From assembly GCA_007844125.1 (NCBI GenBank), contig CM017556.1, forward strand, positions 19,336,110 through 19,400,109: a stretch of DNA of 64,000 bases, read 5' to 3'. The position numbers and the translations under genes are program-made. Below, piece by piece: positions 1 to 12,270 of the stretch; positions within the stretch are counted from its first letter, which is position 1, and every line of letters starts with the position of its first letter. Below the pieces are notes generated by a model that did not search any database, was not told where the DNA came from, and was given only the letters and a program-made list of their open reading frames with translations. The DNA comes from Sinonovacula constricta (lineage: Eukaryota > Mollusca > Bivalvia > Cardiida > Solecurtidae).

Positions 1-982
1 TTAAAAAAAAGAGTTGGTCTACAAACTGAACACGTGTTCCTGACTTCAATCCAAACATCAATAACTTCACCTCAGTTGCGACAATTTGGTTGAACAACAA
101 AGATAAGCAAATATTTTTTTTGCTTTTGTAGATTTTTTTGTCAAATTAATATAGCACACAATTTATTTTTCCCTCATTACATAGTTTCAAGTTTACAATC
201 AATTAACCAATAAGGCAACACGTTAAGACAATATACAATGTCGGTTTATCAAAGATGGTGCGTTTAAAATCAACCAGCCTGTAGCCTCGACTGGATGTTT
301 CATCTGTTTGAAAGCTATACTGTTAAAGCCTTGTTTACGTCTTATCTTTCTGACAAACAACATCTTGACAATGTATCTAGCACTTAGTCACCTTGTGCTC
401 TCTCAAAGGTCAAGTCTTGGTCCATTGCCATTTCTAATTTATGGGATTGTACATTAAATATCTTCAATTGTTAAGTGCACATTGTTTCTGTATAAAGGTG
501 ACAATGGGTGGAAGACGCCGCCTTTATAATGTTTTATATTTTATACAACATTGTTTTCTTCTTACTGCAATGGGAATTTTATACGCTAGGACTAGTACAT
601 TATTATATGACATGAAAATATTCATTATAGGGAATATAATAGAGTTAAAAGTTTTAGACCGGAAAGTTTTTACTTCAGATGTTACAGGCGTAAGGTATAG
701 AATGGTGACCCTGACCACATAAGTCTCATAGAATCCCATTTAAAAACAAACCCCGATGTTTAAACATATTTTTGAATATATTTTTTTCCATTTTACAAAG
801 GCGGATTAACTCAAAGCTAAGTATTTATTACTGCGAAATCTTTAATAATAATTGGCAAATCGACATGTAAGTCTTTGGCCATCTACAAAGTAGAGATCAT
901 GGCAAAGACGCATTTACAAGTATAAAACATATAACAAAGAATTGACTTTAAAGAAAATATGACAATAGATATGAAATATTAG
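1..982. other. AT-rich single-copy non-coding sequence
   Basis: No coding pattern, RNA gene or repeat is recognisable here. The short open frames (for example 441-722 on the plus strand) have compositions expected from translated AT-rich DNA and show no motif. This stretch is not part of the 25.2 kb tandem array. Confidence 0.6.
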
Positions 983-1116
983 GTCAGCGTGCGATCCACT
1001 GAGCCAGATTGTTTGAGTTGGCTGTGTAATATCCGGTTTGCGCGAGTAGCCTCGAGCACAATCCGGGTATTGCACAGCCACCGAGAACAATCCGGCTCGG
1101 CGGATCGCACGCTGAC
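983..1116. repeat. Foldback / MITE-like long inverted repeat (134 bp)
   Basis: The two ends are perfect inverted complements (GTCAGCGTGCGATCC at 983-997 and GGATCGCACGCTGAC at 1102-1116). The inner sequence also pairs along almost its whole length: the left arm (about 983-1048) aligns to the reverse complement of the right arm (about 1050-1116) at roughly 80% identity. The segment would fold into one long hairpin and is markedly GC-richer than its flanks. It encodes no protein. It is most likely a foldback or MITE-type non-autonomous transposon. A microRNA-like or other hairpin RNA precursor is an alternative that sequence alone cannot exclude. No clear target-site duplication was found. Confidence 0.7.
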
Positions 1117-4100
1117 ATAGTATTCCTTTTATTATATACCTTTAATAAACACTGAACACTGTTTTTCTCGACCATAAATACATTTTTCAGCTGGAACTAT
1201 TTTTAACGCGGATTACCTTACCGAGGTAAGGTTTTTTTCCATTACACATCTCGCAGAAATCTGGCATATATTGCGTAAACTCTATTTACACACTTTGTTT
1301 CGTAAGTTTGAAGAATAATACCACCAACAAACAAATCATATTTAAAGGTAAAAACAAGTGTTTAACAGGAAAACAACTGGGAATAACTGGAAATTACCGA
1401 TCTGTTCTATTTATAGAAAAAGTAGTCCGTCATATTATGCACTTTCAGTTTACACAAGCAACAAGTAAAATACAAGGGTTTTTATCAAATACGGAGAGTG
1501 GAATACAACTGTATGTATTCAACAAGAAAATACAAACTAATTTAGATAAACATTCATAGGTATATAATAAATATTCAAATGAACCTCGTACTGTACAGAT
1601 TAAGTCTATATGAGATGTGACATATGTTGACTGTAGGCACACCTGAAAAAAATGATGTGTATGGTCTTTTTTGTCCTGTCCGTTATCTGGACCAGCATGT
1701 GCAAATAATGTTGTTCATCATATCCGTCGAGAAAATAGATTCCCTGAAATCCCGCGTTTGCCTATTACAAGCCAAACACGGAAACACTATGAGCCGTCCA
1801 TCCACAGAATCTTTAACATAACCTTCTGACTGCATAGGTTAACATTATTATCAGTATCGACACAAGCTATATATGTTTAGCGAAACTCATAACATAATAT
1901 CAACAGTGAGACAATCATTTCTGTCTCAAGACTAGTCTCTCTTCTCTCTCATTTTCTAAACTTATGAGCATCTATAACTACAAACATATAACCAGTTTCT
2001 TAAATGATCAGTGTTATGTTGCTCGTAGATTATTCCATTGTACATTATGCACGTCGGCGCTCTGTCACGGATTGTTCAACAAAGGCGTGCTCGCCCAGGC
2101 AAAATCAGAATAAAAAAACCCCGCTCATGTGCGGAAAATATCTGGAAACATTCCTTAACCGTCATTGCAGCAAAGTAACAATGAACAAAATTTCCTTTGA
2201 CTGTACATACTATTTTCCCTTTTCAAATACTGATACAGTTGAAGGTTATTTTTCCCTAAAGGTCTACGCAGTTTCCCTTTCCTTGTTTGTGACACCATTT
2301 AAACTAATTGACAATCTGCGATTGAAAATCCAGAAAACCATGAACCCACTTAAACTCTAAAACGCATTATCAAAGGACTAAGAGACTGACCTGTCAAAAT
2401 TATGTCATATAGAGAGCTACTCAAACGCCTTGGCAGGCATGTATCCTCACTGGTAAGTAAGTTTATTACTCAAACCCATTCACATCACCGTTTAAAATCA
2501 CTGTATGTCTCAGTTGTATTCGTAGCGCTGGATTCTTTGAGTACCTCCGGCAACAAGGAGGCACCGCCCACCAGAACGTCCGGCAGCGCGTTAATATCAA
2601 CATGCCTCTGCAATAATAATTGTACACAAAATCATGAATAAAATGTTTATCATTGCAAAATTGTGAACAAATAAATTATAAGCAAACTTTTCCTTTCCCG
2701 ACACCCGATACCGGCACGTCGTACCATGCTTATACGAACGATCCCACACCTGTGGCCAATAAAGAGGCAAGCGCTATAACCGCCGTACAATTCAGCGAAA
2801 TCTATTACATAAGTAACCTCCCTTATCAAAAGCTGTGAAAAGCATTTTTCATAGGCAAACTCCGCAACCACTGAACAATTCAGCGGTTAGAATTTCATGA
2901 ATTACCTCCTCCGCTAAAAAAACTTTGCATGTTGACAGTTTACAACTATCAAAGCGTATTTATTAAAGCAATCATTTTGAACCGTGGGTACATGTACCAA
3001 AATATTATGCACTCATATGAGTCCTTATTTGTAGACAAATATATCATATTAGTATCTTAGATAGATGCACTGAACTCATAAATCAACGATCAATAACTAG
3101 CCGATTTCCATTCTGTTGCAATTAATACGCATGTCGCTTTACAGTTTACCACTATGCTAAAAATATCAGAATCATAGTACTTGGTGGAACATAAAGCTAA
3201 AAACAACAACAAAACAAAACTCAAATGTTAAATGTAAACGCATCACACCAGCTGATTAAGGGACACCCAAATCTACTAAAACATCTGACATGTTTCGCAT
3301 TGTGTTCAGATGCAAAAACATCAACTCTTAAATATCACCATCTCCTTTCTAACATCTTAACTACATTCCCCAATCATCTCTTTTAACAGCCTTAGATATA
3401 TAATCTGCTTGACCATTGTCATTTTCGGAATCCATTCTCCTTCCATATGAATAGAATTTTTCGCTGTTAATTGGAATATTGTAATCGCAAAATCGTGTAA
3501 ATCCTTTTTAATTGAACCCTTAGCAACTATATGCTTACTCCTTTATTGTCTGCAAACCGCTTAACCCTTTGACTTGCAAGGACATGAACTAAGGACTTTA
3601 AGATCCTCTAAACATCATAAAACTCCCACAAAGTGGAGGACATTCTTGGTTTCCTCTAGTGACTACGATCCGTGCGTCACACTATTCGTCGTTCCTACCT
3701 CACATCTGGCAAAAGACACACGTGCATCACTGTTGTTACCGTTGAGCAAGCACCAGTAGTATCAAGAAACCTTTTGTTCAGATGAATGAGCGATTCTCTA
3801 AAAATCTTAATTGTTCCTGAATATCCCTTCATAACTTAGTATAACGATTTCCATGAGCGATCGCTACATCGATACTCATATATCTAGTCATGATTTGTGC
3901 AACTGGGCCAATAAGAACACTCATAGAAATTATCGGACCCAAAAATTTGCTACCTTGGTTCCTAAATAAATTCAGAGCCCTTTAAAGTGGCTATGACAAA
4001 TTTGCTAATCCTTCTTTCAGGAATTCTAAAAGAAAAATCGACCATATTCTAAATGGCACACAACCACTCCATTTCCTGCACTTGGTCCCAAGTATTCGTA

Positions 4101-4815
4101 CACTTATTATCTATTAAGGCCATAGAGAAGCATAGCTTGTTTTATGTTCGACGCTAGCTTTTGCTTCTCATAATCATCATGTGTGTGAAAACCATCATCA
4201 AAAACATCATAACTCTTGTATCATCCATTCTGCTATCAGTAGCCTAGAAAGCTTAATGTAAAAATACGGGGCTACCTCCAACCCGAATGAATCGACCTTG
4301 AACTTGTAGTAACTCACTACACCCTGATCGTGTGGGAGAACCGAAGATGGGTTACGTGTTCAGGAAATATATCAACACAATGATAGGCAGAATGCATATC
4401 AAACTTCATCATGAACACTTCAAAGCTGATCTCAAATCCTCATATTTAACCGATTGTTTCCGTACATGCTTGCTAACCCATCTCAAACTTAGACGTTTTC
4501 TTCCCATTGCATTAATATACACATACCGGTATTAATAAGGATTTACCAGCTAAAGTGCAGATAATCGTTTTTTACTGTCAAATCCCGATTTTTAACTCTG
4601 ATGTTACTTGACAAACAACATTACGCTTATAACACGCTTATTTATTGTTCTTAAGTAATACCTTTTCAGGCAAAGCATAAAAATGGAATATTATAACCAT
4701 GTGCAAAGGAATTGATGATAAATTGATTAGATCCAATGTCTTTCCATAATTAAATGTTCTTTCAATCTATTCTAAACGATGATATCTTTCGTACCTTGTT
4801 TATAACCAAAATTAT
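1117..4815. other. Single-copy non-coding sequence, no gene seen
   Basis: Open frames here are short (118 codons at most, 2004-2360) and lack recognisable domains. Two GC-richer patches occur near 2,530-2,600 and 2,690-2,820 but give no convincing exon. A perfect 8-bp hairpin with a 2-base loop lies at 1215-1232. Confidence 0.5.
1215..1232. other. Short perfect hairpin followed by a T run
   Basis: ACCTTACC and GGTAAGGT flank a GA loop, followed by a run of T. It has the shape of a terminator, but in a eukaryotic, gene-poor context no transcription unit can be tied to it. Confidence 0.3.
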
Positions 4816-4819
4816 AAGG

Positions 4820-4920
4820 TATAAATGCACTACGCAACTTCCTGGTCTGTACGTCGGCTTGTTGACCTCGGGTGTTGCGGCACGTCCGTCGGAAGTGAGC
4901 GACCTCTCCACACACGTAAG
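4820..4920 (+). promoter_or_regulatory. Possible TATA promoter with short first exon and splice donor
   Basis: TATAAAT at 4820-4826 is followed about 25-30 bp later by a locally GC-rich stretch that ends in a donor-like CACAC|GTAAG (GT at 4916). This spacing is what a TATA promoter plus a short non-coding first exon would give. No downstream exon was recognised before the array begins, so this is a weak suggestion only. Confidence 0.15.
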
Positions 4921-5739
4921 ACTACACTTCTTAAGAGTAATCAATTTTTTAAAATTTCTTTCAAATCTCTTTTAAATGTCTGTCAGGCCTTGCTTTGCAG
5001 CCACCGGAACACTAACATTTTTCTTTAACCGATTAATTTCAACTTGTTTTTTCTTTAATGCAAACAAATTCTCTCAATTTCTCTCAAATTCTACTCTTAT
5101 ATTTGTAATTAGTTTTGAAAATATCTAACGGATATATCTAAAATATTTGCATTAAACGTCTTCATAAACCATTGTTATCTTAAGAGATGTTTATGCTGTT
5201 TATTGATATCCTACACATGTCTGAAAAGTGAACCATAACGCCACAGTCATTACAAACATGCATTTCATGTCTGAGCCACGTTGCACCGTAAGCTATTTTA
5301 AACCAAGAAAACCATGTGACCACTTATGTTTTAACTTATTAATGTCATCATAATGTATGTTATTTCGGCAGTAAAATGACCACATTGTTATATATTTGTT
5401 ATGGTGTTTGGGCGTTTTGTTTGTTTGTTAAACAACTACCACTTTTACAAAAAAGAATTTAACGTAAGATCTGCGACAAAATTCACAAGTAAATTCTTAC
5501 TAATATCATTTGTTGATTCTTTTATTTTTATATTACAGAATATATAATACAGAAATGAGCAGACAGCTCGTAATTGGCGGTGGATTAATTTCCACGCATT
5601 TTTTACTGTCGTTGAGCTTTTCCCATGTTATTTGAATTAATTTGAACCCGTTCACACGGTGCTAAATATGAATTTACAGATAGATACCTAGTTCAATTTG
5701 TTTTCAACTAAAATTAATGTACTATATATGTATTGTCTA
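4921..5739. other. Single-copy non-coding sequence up to the array edge
   Basis: AT-rich, with no supported feature. It ends where homology to the repeated unit begins. The exact edge is fuzzy over about 10-20 bp because the first bases of the copy A unit are diverged. Confidence 0.5.
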
Positions 5740-6011
5740 TGTTACACATGTAGCCGAAAAATGGCATGTATACCGTTTGAATTCCCAAGGCTGAATGACA
5801 AAAAAACTGTCCAGTCAAGCATGAAAAGCTCGTGCGCCACCTGGTGACAATCACATACAGAAGGGAAAGTAGTTTTCGTAAAATGCAATAAATTTCAAAC
5901 GCTGAAAATAATATTTGGGGAATTTGAAACGTTGATGGAGTTGCTTGAGATAAAATGTATATCGTGTGTTTAAAGTGGGATATACATAAGGAATTTAAGA
6001 TAATGTAAAAA

Positions 6012-6054
6012 TAAATAGATAAATAAATAAATAAATAAAAAATAAATAAATAAC
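6012..6054. repeat. (AAAT)n microsatellite
   Basis: Imperfect AAAT/TAAA repeats. The corresponding sites in copies B (about 31,332-31,352) and C are shorter. Confidence 0.8.
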
Positions 6055-6719
6055 TTGCGTATTTATAAAAAGCATTGTATTTTTCCATATTGTCCTTTTT
6101 TCTGTTTTAGCCACGTTAGTCAGAAATTATTCAATGCTGTTTTTTTTTTAAAGGTTGCCACTAAAGTCTGTTTTAGTGTGTTATCAATAAAATCTCACGA
6201 CTTTTGTATTACCTTGCCAAATTGCATCATTTAAAAAGCTTTCTAGAATGTCCCCAAATGGGAGTCTCTTCGACATTCATTCCGGCTGACCTTGCGTTAG
6301 CATTTTTATTAGCTCAAAAGTGACGTTGGACAACTACGCCGAGAAAACAACAACACACGTAACTAAGACCAATGTTTGTCTAAAGCAGAGTACCATTATA
6401 GAAAGTGTAGAATTATTGGAAACAACAAATATAACTTCCAACGATACAATTGTAAATACGTCGAAGGTTTTCTTTTAATTTTAGAGATTGTATGTTACTT
6501 CATTTACACGGACATTAAACAAAAGTGGTAAGATTTCAATGGAACCTTCAACCAAGGTTTCTGAAATGTCTTAGTACAAGAGAGTTTTGAATTGGTATTA
6601 GTAATTTTCAATAAGTTACTTTAGTTGTTCTTTTGTTTTTCATTCTAAAAACTAGAGTTTTATGGATTTTTAGATTTTTTCATTTTTTTTACGTCATACT
6701 GACCTAGTAAACCCATATT

Positions 6720-7318
6720 TTTTGTCTGTTATGAAAGTAATATTAAGACGCCAATGATTTTGCCAGGCTCTTGCTGACACAATCTGTTCAATTACTGTTG
6801 GTCCGTAACAGCTCTCTGCGACAGGAACACTCTGACTGAGATATCGAGCTTTGTTTTTTGTTTGGTTATATTTGAACACTTTATATCACCATAGATATTT
6901 GTTCTTTTCAACAAAAGTCTTTAAAATAACGAACGAGTAGCAAAATGTCAAAGACCACAAAACTACTGACTTTCTCAAGTCAACGAATATTGTTTTTCAG
7001 TAACCACGTTACAATCTGATAGATTAAACTGTATAAGTAGAAATGTCAAATGAAAATGTTAGTGACATGTTATTAAGCGGAATTTTATTACTTGTAGATT
7101 GATATTGATCAGCTGTCAGAAGTAATAATTGGAAACGACTTCAAAGTTTCTTTTAACTTTTCTATTCCAAAATACTTCTACAAAATATTCGTAACGAACA
7201 ATTTTGTTTAAACACTTAGGCAATCGAAAACTATACAAGTATATTCCACCAGTCTACAGGTGGCGGTCTGTATTTGTGACTTTGTCTTTACAAAGGTAGA
7301 AAAGGTTAATTTTGCATT
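6720..7318. other. ~600 bp segment present only in copy A
   Basis: Flanking sequence is contiguous in copies B (near 31,860-31,875) and C, so about 600 bp is either inserted in A or deleted from the B/C ancestor. No terminal repeats, target duplication or coding sequence were recognised, and the direction of the change is unknown. Confidence 0.55.
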
Positions 7319-8304
7319 TAACTGTAGATGACCAATGTTGTAGCGTATCTTGAACAGCCCTTTTAATTAATAAAATGGTTAATTAAAGCAAATTATATAT
7401 AGGTGTCCAATGCATATATTGAAACGGAAACGTCATCACTTAGCACTTATTACCTATTACTTTATTAAAAAAATTGTTCCTGAGCTGTAAATTGCACACG
7501 GTTCTGATTGTTAGATAATGCAAGATTGATTTAGCCAAAATATTCTTTGTTTGTTTCAGACTTTAATGTGCTTCATAACAAAACTGAGATATCTTGGCTA
7601 TGAACTTAAATAATATATAAACAGTTTTCGTGGTTAAGTGGTCAGTTTGACTTTAGAAATATTATATTTTTATTTTCAATAAACAAAGAAAACATTTTCC
7701 GTTATAAGATCTTCCATATATAACGGTTGATGCTTTAACCTTTCCTCGTCTGTAATGTCTTTCCTTTGACCCATTGCAACGAACGACGTTGCTTACCTGA
7801 TTTCTTTTTTACCTTCCATAACTAATGAAATTTATCACATTTATTATAATCTGGGTATATGTGTTGCCGCTTTCTGCTGTTTTGGAGATTTCCGATATCT
7901 CTATGCTCCCATGCACCACACAGGACAAAGATTTTAATGAAAATGTTAAAATGAATAAAAATTTGCTGTTGATATTCAGGTCAAGGCGTCAAAAATAATC
8001 AAGTACTCCCAATACTTTCCTGTACAAATGTTACCATATTGGCCGGAACAATAATTTGGATCAAATCTCCTGTATTTCAATAAGGCTATTGAAAGCAAAC
8101 AAAATACCGGGACCCCCACACATGTGATAAGCTTTGTTGATTATTTTATTATTTAGAAAAAAATCCGTGATATTCATATACATTTGGGAAATGCCTTAGC
8201 TAAATGTTTGCACGCGTGGATCAATTTTTCCCCCAAACAATATATATATAAAATATTTTACTTCCAACATCGTTTGATCGTTTGTATCGTGTTTTTAAAA
8301 TATA

Positions 8305-8326
8305 ACATAACCTAGCTAGGTTATGT
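8305..8326. repeat. Perfect 22-bp palindrome within a moved, inverted cassette (copy A)
   Basis: The segment is centred on CCTAGCTAGG and is a perfect self-complement over 22 bp. The ~45 bp to its left (about 8,279-8,320) match copies B and C in the opposite orientation and on the other side of a neighbouring conserved segment. This marks a small local rearrangement next to the AT tract. Confidence 0.75.
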
Positions 8327-8780
8327 ATATATATGTATATATAATATAACTGTCTCAGTTAATCAAAGACCATACACTCTTTTAGTATAAATATATGTGT
8401 ATTTTTTCGAAAACATTTAGGGCGTGAAGAATATATATAAAAAATGACAACAACAGTGATTTTATTTTAAAACCTGGATGAAGTTTTGACAAAGTACAAA
8501 ACTCTTTCTACGAACTAACTTTTTCTGCAAAATACGCTTAATGTGGTAACATACCACCATGAATCCTAGAGTGACTTTGTAAAATGTCATTTAACTATGT
8601 TAATCTTACCATACAATGATTTGATACACGTTACATATGAAACCCGATGTCAGATCCATCCTGTTATAACAGTTTTATGACCATCTTTGCTCATATGTTG
8701 TCTTAATGTGCATTATGTGTTCCGTATAATTAACATTTCAGTCCCAAACATAACCATTAGTGTTAAAAATATATGTGTTT

Positions 8781-8884
8781 AAGGTAGAGCAAATGTAATG
8801 CTGCACCTCCAATTGAAGAGTATCAAAATTAGGGTTAAAATGCTTCAAAACTGGGGGTTGAGGGTTCGAATCGCGGTATGGGCA
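8781..8884 (+). repeat. tRNA-derived SINE-like segment, copy A
   Basis: A perfect B-box-like GGTTCGAATC (8863-8872) is preceded by an A-box-like AAGGTAGAGCAAATG at 8781. The spacing between the boxes (about 75 bp) is longer than in a tRNA, so this is not a functional tRNA. It resembles the head of a tRNA-derived SINE. It is followed by a T run and AT-rich sequence; ends and target duplications were not resolved. Confidence 0.45.
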
Positions 8885-9169
8885 CGGATGATATTTTTTT
8901 TCTCTACTTTTTCACTTTTACAATAATTTCGGCACCATTCTACCAGGTTAAGAAGGAAACATGTATAATGTTCAATTTTATTTTTGAAAATCAATTTTAA
9001 TTGTTTGATTTGTTCTAAATTTGATTACAAATTAATTCGTTACCTGGTATAGTCTATGTCTAAAAGTTACGTGGTGAAATTATTATTTTATTTTGCAACA
9101 TCAACCAAAACACTTTATAAAACAGTTTGGGCAACTTTGAAATATATCGTGTGGCTATCAAGAGCTCTG

Positions 9170-9390
9170 TCATTTTTGCAATAAAGTGCAATAAGCAGAA
9201 AAAATCGGGAAAATCAGTCTTATTGCCGACTGACCGTTCCATGGCGGTAACTGTCGGGTTTGCTCTATTCGTTAAATGACTCATCACAAATTTGTTCTTA
9301 CTTTTCGCTTGGCTTGCATGTGATATACCTTTGTTCTGTGTCTTTTCGGAGTTTGGTATATGTTGCAATGCTCATAGGACTTTATCATAT
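9170..9390 (+). repeat. Dispersed repeat family member (GACCGTTCC family), copy A
   Basis: Shares GACTGACCGTTCC-type and GGCGGTAACTGTCGG-type blocks plus downstream AAATGACTCATCACA with an inverted member at 12,050-12,270, and shares the core block with 20,495-20,640. The high similarity over ~200 bp to 12,050-12,270 identifies an interspersed repeat. I cannot assign it to a named family. Confidence 0.65.
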
Positions 9391-9717
9391 ATTCTTAAAC
9401 GAGTTGGGGTTGTAAACAATAAATTACATATTTGGGATAGCTTCAGTCAAACAAATCGAGAAACATGTTTGATTGGTTTGTCTAATACTATATCTTGTTT
9501 CCAAATGATACTCAATAGCAATGCACTTCTCCTAAAGAGGATATACCACAATATTTGGAGTTTGATTATTTTTTGAAAAGGAGACACATTTAATACTAAT
9601 TTTTGAAAACAAAAATATCCATAGAATGTGGCATACGCGTCTACATTAAAGTATACAACTCATCCATTGTGTTAATTTTCAAATTCTATATATTTTCAAT
9701 TACACTTGCTTTACCTT

Positions 9718-9740
9718 AAAACAGACATGATGTCTGTTTT
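9718..9740. other. Perfect 23-bp palindrome
   Basis: AAAACAGACAT and its exact reverse complement flank a single central G. In copies B and C (for example near 34,515-34,537) the outer base is changed, leaving a 10-bp arm. No function can be assigned. Confidence 0.6.
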
Positions 9741-10060
9741 CAATTTGCTTTTTACTAACCAAATTTAACACATTTAGATACTCTCTCTAGTGAAGGTAGC
9801 ATTTCAAATTCACTTTTGAATTTTATGTGGTTCGAAATAATGTAAAGCAGTTTTAACGTCACTGTAAGTAAAATTATGCAGCTGCCTTTGGTTTAGTCTA
9901 CATTGTCAGATATGAATATAGTCATAATAATTTTGTCCCGATATTGTTTTCGTAGAAGTAGTCACATTAAAGAACAGCCTCTGTCATGTCAAGAGTCAAT
10001 AAAAAGATCTTTCCCTCAGAACAGACTTTCCTTTATTGATTATGGAAAAAGCTAGAACTA

Positions 10061-10396
10061 ATAAGTTATTGATATGTGTAAAGTAGATAAGTTATTGATA
10101 TGTGTAAAGTAGATAAGTTATTGATATGTGTTAAGTAGATAAGTTATTGATATGTGTAAAGTAGATAAGTTATTGATATGTGTAAAGTAGATAAGTTATT
10201 GATATGTGTAAAGTAGATAAGTTATTAATATGTGTAAAGTAGATAAGTTATTAACGTGTGTAAAGTAGATAAGTTATTGATATGTGTAAAGTAGATAAGT
10301 TATTGATATGTGTAAAGTAGATAGGTTATTGATATGTAAAAAGCTAGAACTAATAAGCTTTTGATATGTGTAAAGTAGATAAGTTATTGATATGAA
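10061..10396. repeat. 26-bp minisatellite, about 13 units, copy A
   Basis: The unit is close to AGATAAGTTATTG followed by ATATGTGTAAAGT. Variants include TTAATATG and TTAACGTG. It is bounded by the AAAAAGCTAGAACTAATAAG block, which also recurs inside the array. There are no unique spacers, so it is not a CRISPR. Confidence 0.95.
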
Positions 10397-12049
10397 TAAA
10401 GTCTCTTTACTCGGCGTCAAGAAAAGTGATATATTTGAGTAATGTAAGGTTTTGGCTTGGAGTGTGGCGACTTTTGCTTTTATCTTACGAACTTATCTGC
10501 ATACATTAGAAGCTAACGTCAGGATTACTTCGCAAGCTAATTAGCAATAGCGTCAATATAGACCATGTAGAATGATTTTAGTGTAAGCATTAAAAAGGTT
10601 TTGGATGCAAACAAGTCAATAGTAGACCAGACAATTATAGCACTACTAAATGACATAAATAAACACCATCCAGTGAATATTCCATCCATCTAAAACACTA
10701 ATATATTTCACAAACCTTCTAGGATATCTGTAAACTATTGTTCCTTTATATAACCCGACATTATTTCTGATAGCATCGTTTTTATAACCAAGGCTGTTAC
10801 GATGTCCCAGCTACAGTAAGAGATTACAAAGCTATTGTCATTTACATTACATAATCCTTTTAATGTGAAAGATGCTTCACAAAAAATATGGTCTTGTAAC
10901 AGAGTTAATTTATCCTGTTCAATTTAACCAGCATAACTAATAACAGCTTCTGAAGGTTAGGATTTTACTGTCTCCCGAACTGACTAGATCGTTTACAAGT
11001 GACAGATAAGCATTTCGGCGGTAATGTCCCAGTGTAAAACCATCTTCATCAGATGTGTTCAGACCAAATGACAAACCTCTGGACATAGTATAAATCTGCG
11101 TAAAGTCAAGAAATTTAATAAGCAACAGTTCTCTAAACACATCAGCTATATTTTAGTATTAACAATAGTAAACATTAATTATGATACTTATGAATTAAAA
11201 TATATATTTGACTAAATCCCTTTTTGAAAGCATAATAAAGATGATAATGATGAAATTTAACAGACAGGCGAAGTGAGAAAATGAAACCTGTAGATCAGTG
11301 TTGAACTAGGATGATTCCTATATGGATAGGTTATTACATGACAATTAGTCATGGAAATACTTATTACAATGAACAGTCTGAGTTTGTTTGCTATACTTAA
11401 TGTCCAACAAGTGATCATGTAAGTTTATGCTCATTATTGTTATTGTCTCAAAATGAAACTTTGCAGTGGATAACACCTTGCTTCTTTCTCTAGTGTTATA
11501 CACGCCACAGTTAGTGAACTACTTCCAGATAGCTTGGAGTATAAGTTAAGGCAAAGACTGGTGAACAACATGTGTGTTATGCAGTATTGTTTCTTTGTAA
11601 TTGATTAAGGGCTACTGTTACCTGTATTTTTATTATTATGCTTATACATAATTGGCAATCAATAGTGGATGAACGTGCAGTCAGTTTACATATGCATTAT
11701 TGCGTTTAATCATGCTTCTTAAGATATGTGTTTTAAGTAACGGTTCTGATTAGGTTCACCATTTTTTGATTACCTTCATTTTGGGAAATGGAAAGTAATT
11801 AGAACATGTTTGCGGTGACACATGTTTCACACTACTTAAATTGATAACCGATTCCTCGTTGTAATTTGTTATGTTTATATTTAGTTATTGTAGGGCTTAA
11901 GGTCTGATAGTTGTAAGATGAACCAAGGCCTACATAGAGACGTTGTCAAGGAAGGGTTTGAGCGAAGAAGAGGAGAAACTATATGTTAATTAAGTCTAAG
12001 AGTGTCGATATAATAGCGACTCATAATGCACTTCATATTTCCTATATTC

Positions 12050-12270
12050 AATAAGAATATCCTACCAGCATTGCAACATATTCAAACATTTGAAAAGACA
12101 CAGGACTACGGTTTTTTACATGCTCGCCAAATGTAAAACAAATCTGTGATGAGTCATTTAACAACAAGAGCAAAACCGACAGTTACCGCCTTGGAACGGT
12201 CAGTCGGCAACATGGACCGACAGGTGTGCTTAAAGCGGTTTTACAGAGCTCTAACCTCGCACTTTAAGAT
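12050..12270 (-). repeat. Dispersed repeat family member, inverted, copy A core
   Basis: The reverse complement aligns over ~200 bp with 9,170-9,390, including the block GACCGTTCCAAGGCGGTAAC and AAATGACTCATCACA. Its outer part (AAGTGCGAGGTT and TTTAAGCAC) also matches 20,495-20,560, which helps define the family consensus. Confidence 0.65.

Larger units (their letters stand above)
5740..11473. repeat. Left part L of copy A, diverged; no gene
   Basis: This non-coding ~5.7 kb is homologous to 31,061-36,688 but carries frequent substitutions and several indels: about 170 bp extra near 6,310-6,480, about 600 bp extra near 6,720-7,318, fewer minisatellite units, and no long (AT)n. It contains a SINE-like segment, a dispersed repeat copy and two palindromes, listed separately. 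I see nothing else in 5,740-8,780 and 10,400-11,473. Identity to copy B becomes essentially complete at about 11,474. Confidence 0.85.

Noticed and set aside
1215..1232. Rho-independent terminator
   Set aside because: The hairpin plus T run fits the shape, but the window is clearly eukaryotic and no transcription unit ends here.
2004..2360. 118-codon open frame
   Set aside because: Longest frame in the single-copy part, but it has no recognisable domain or conservation evidence and is consistent with chance.
5714..6088. 124-codon minus-strand frame
   Set aside because: It runs through an AAAT microsatellite, giving an artificial hydrophobic Tyr/Phe/Leu-rich stretch. The homologous frames in copies B and C differ in length and sequence, so it is not coding.
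9718..9740. Palindrome as a p53-type or other factor binding site
   Set aside because: Similarity to the decamer consensus is superficial and there is no gene nearby to regulate.
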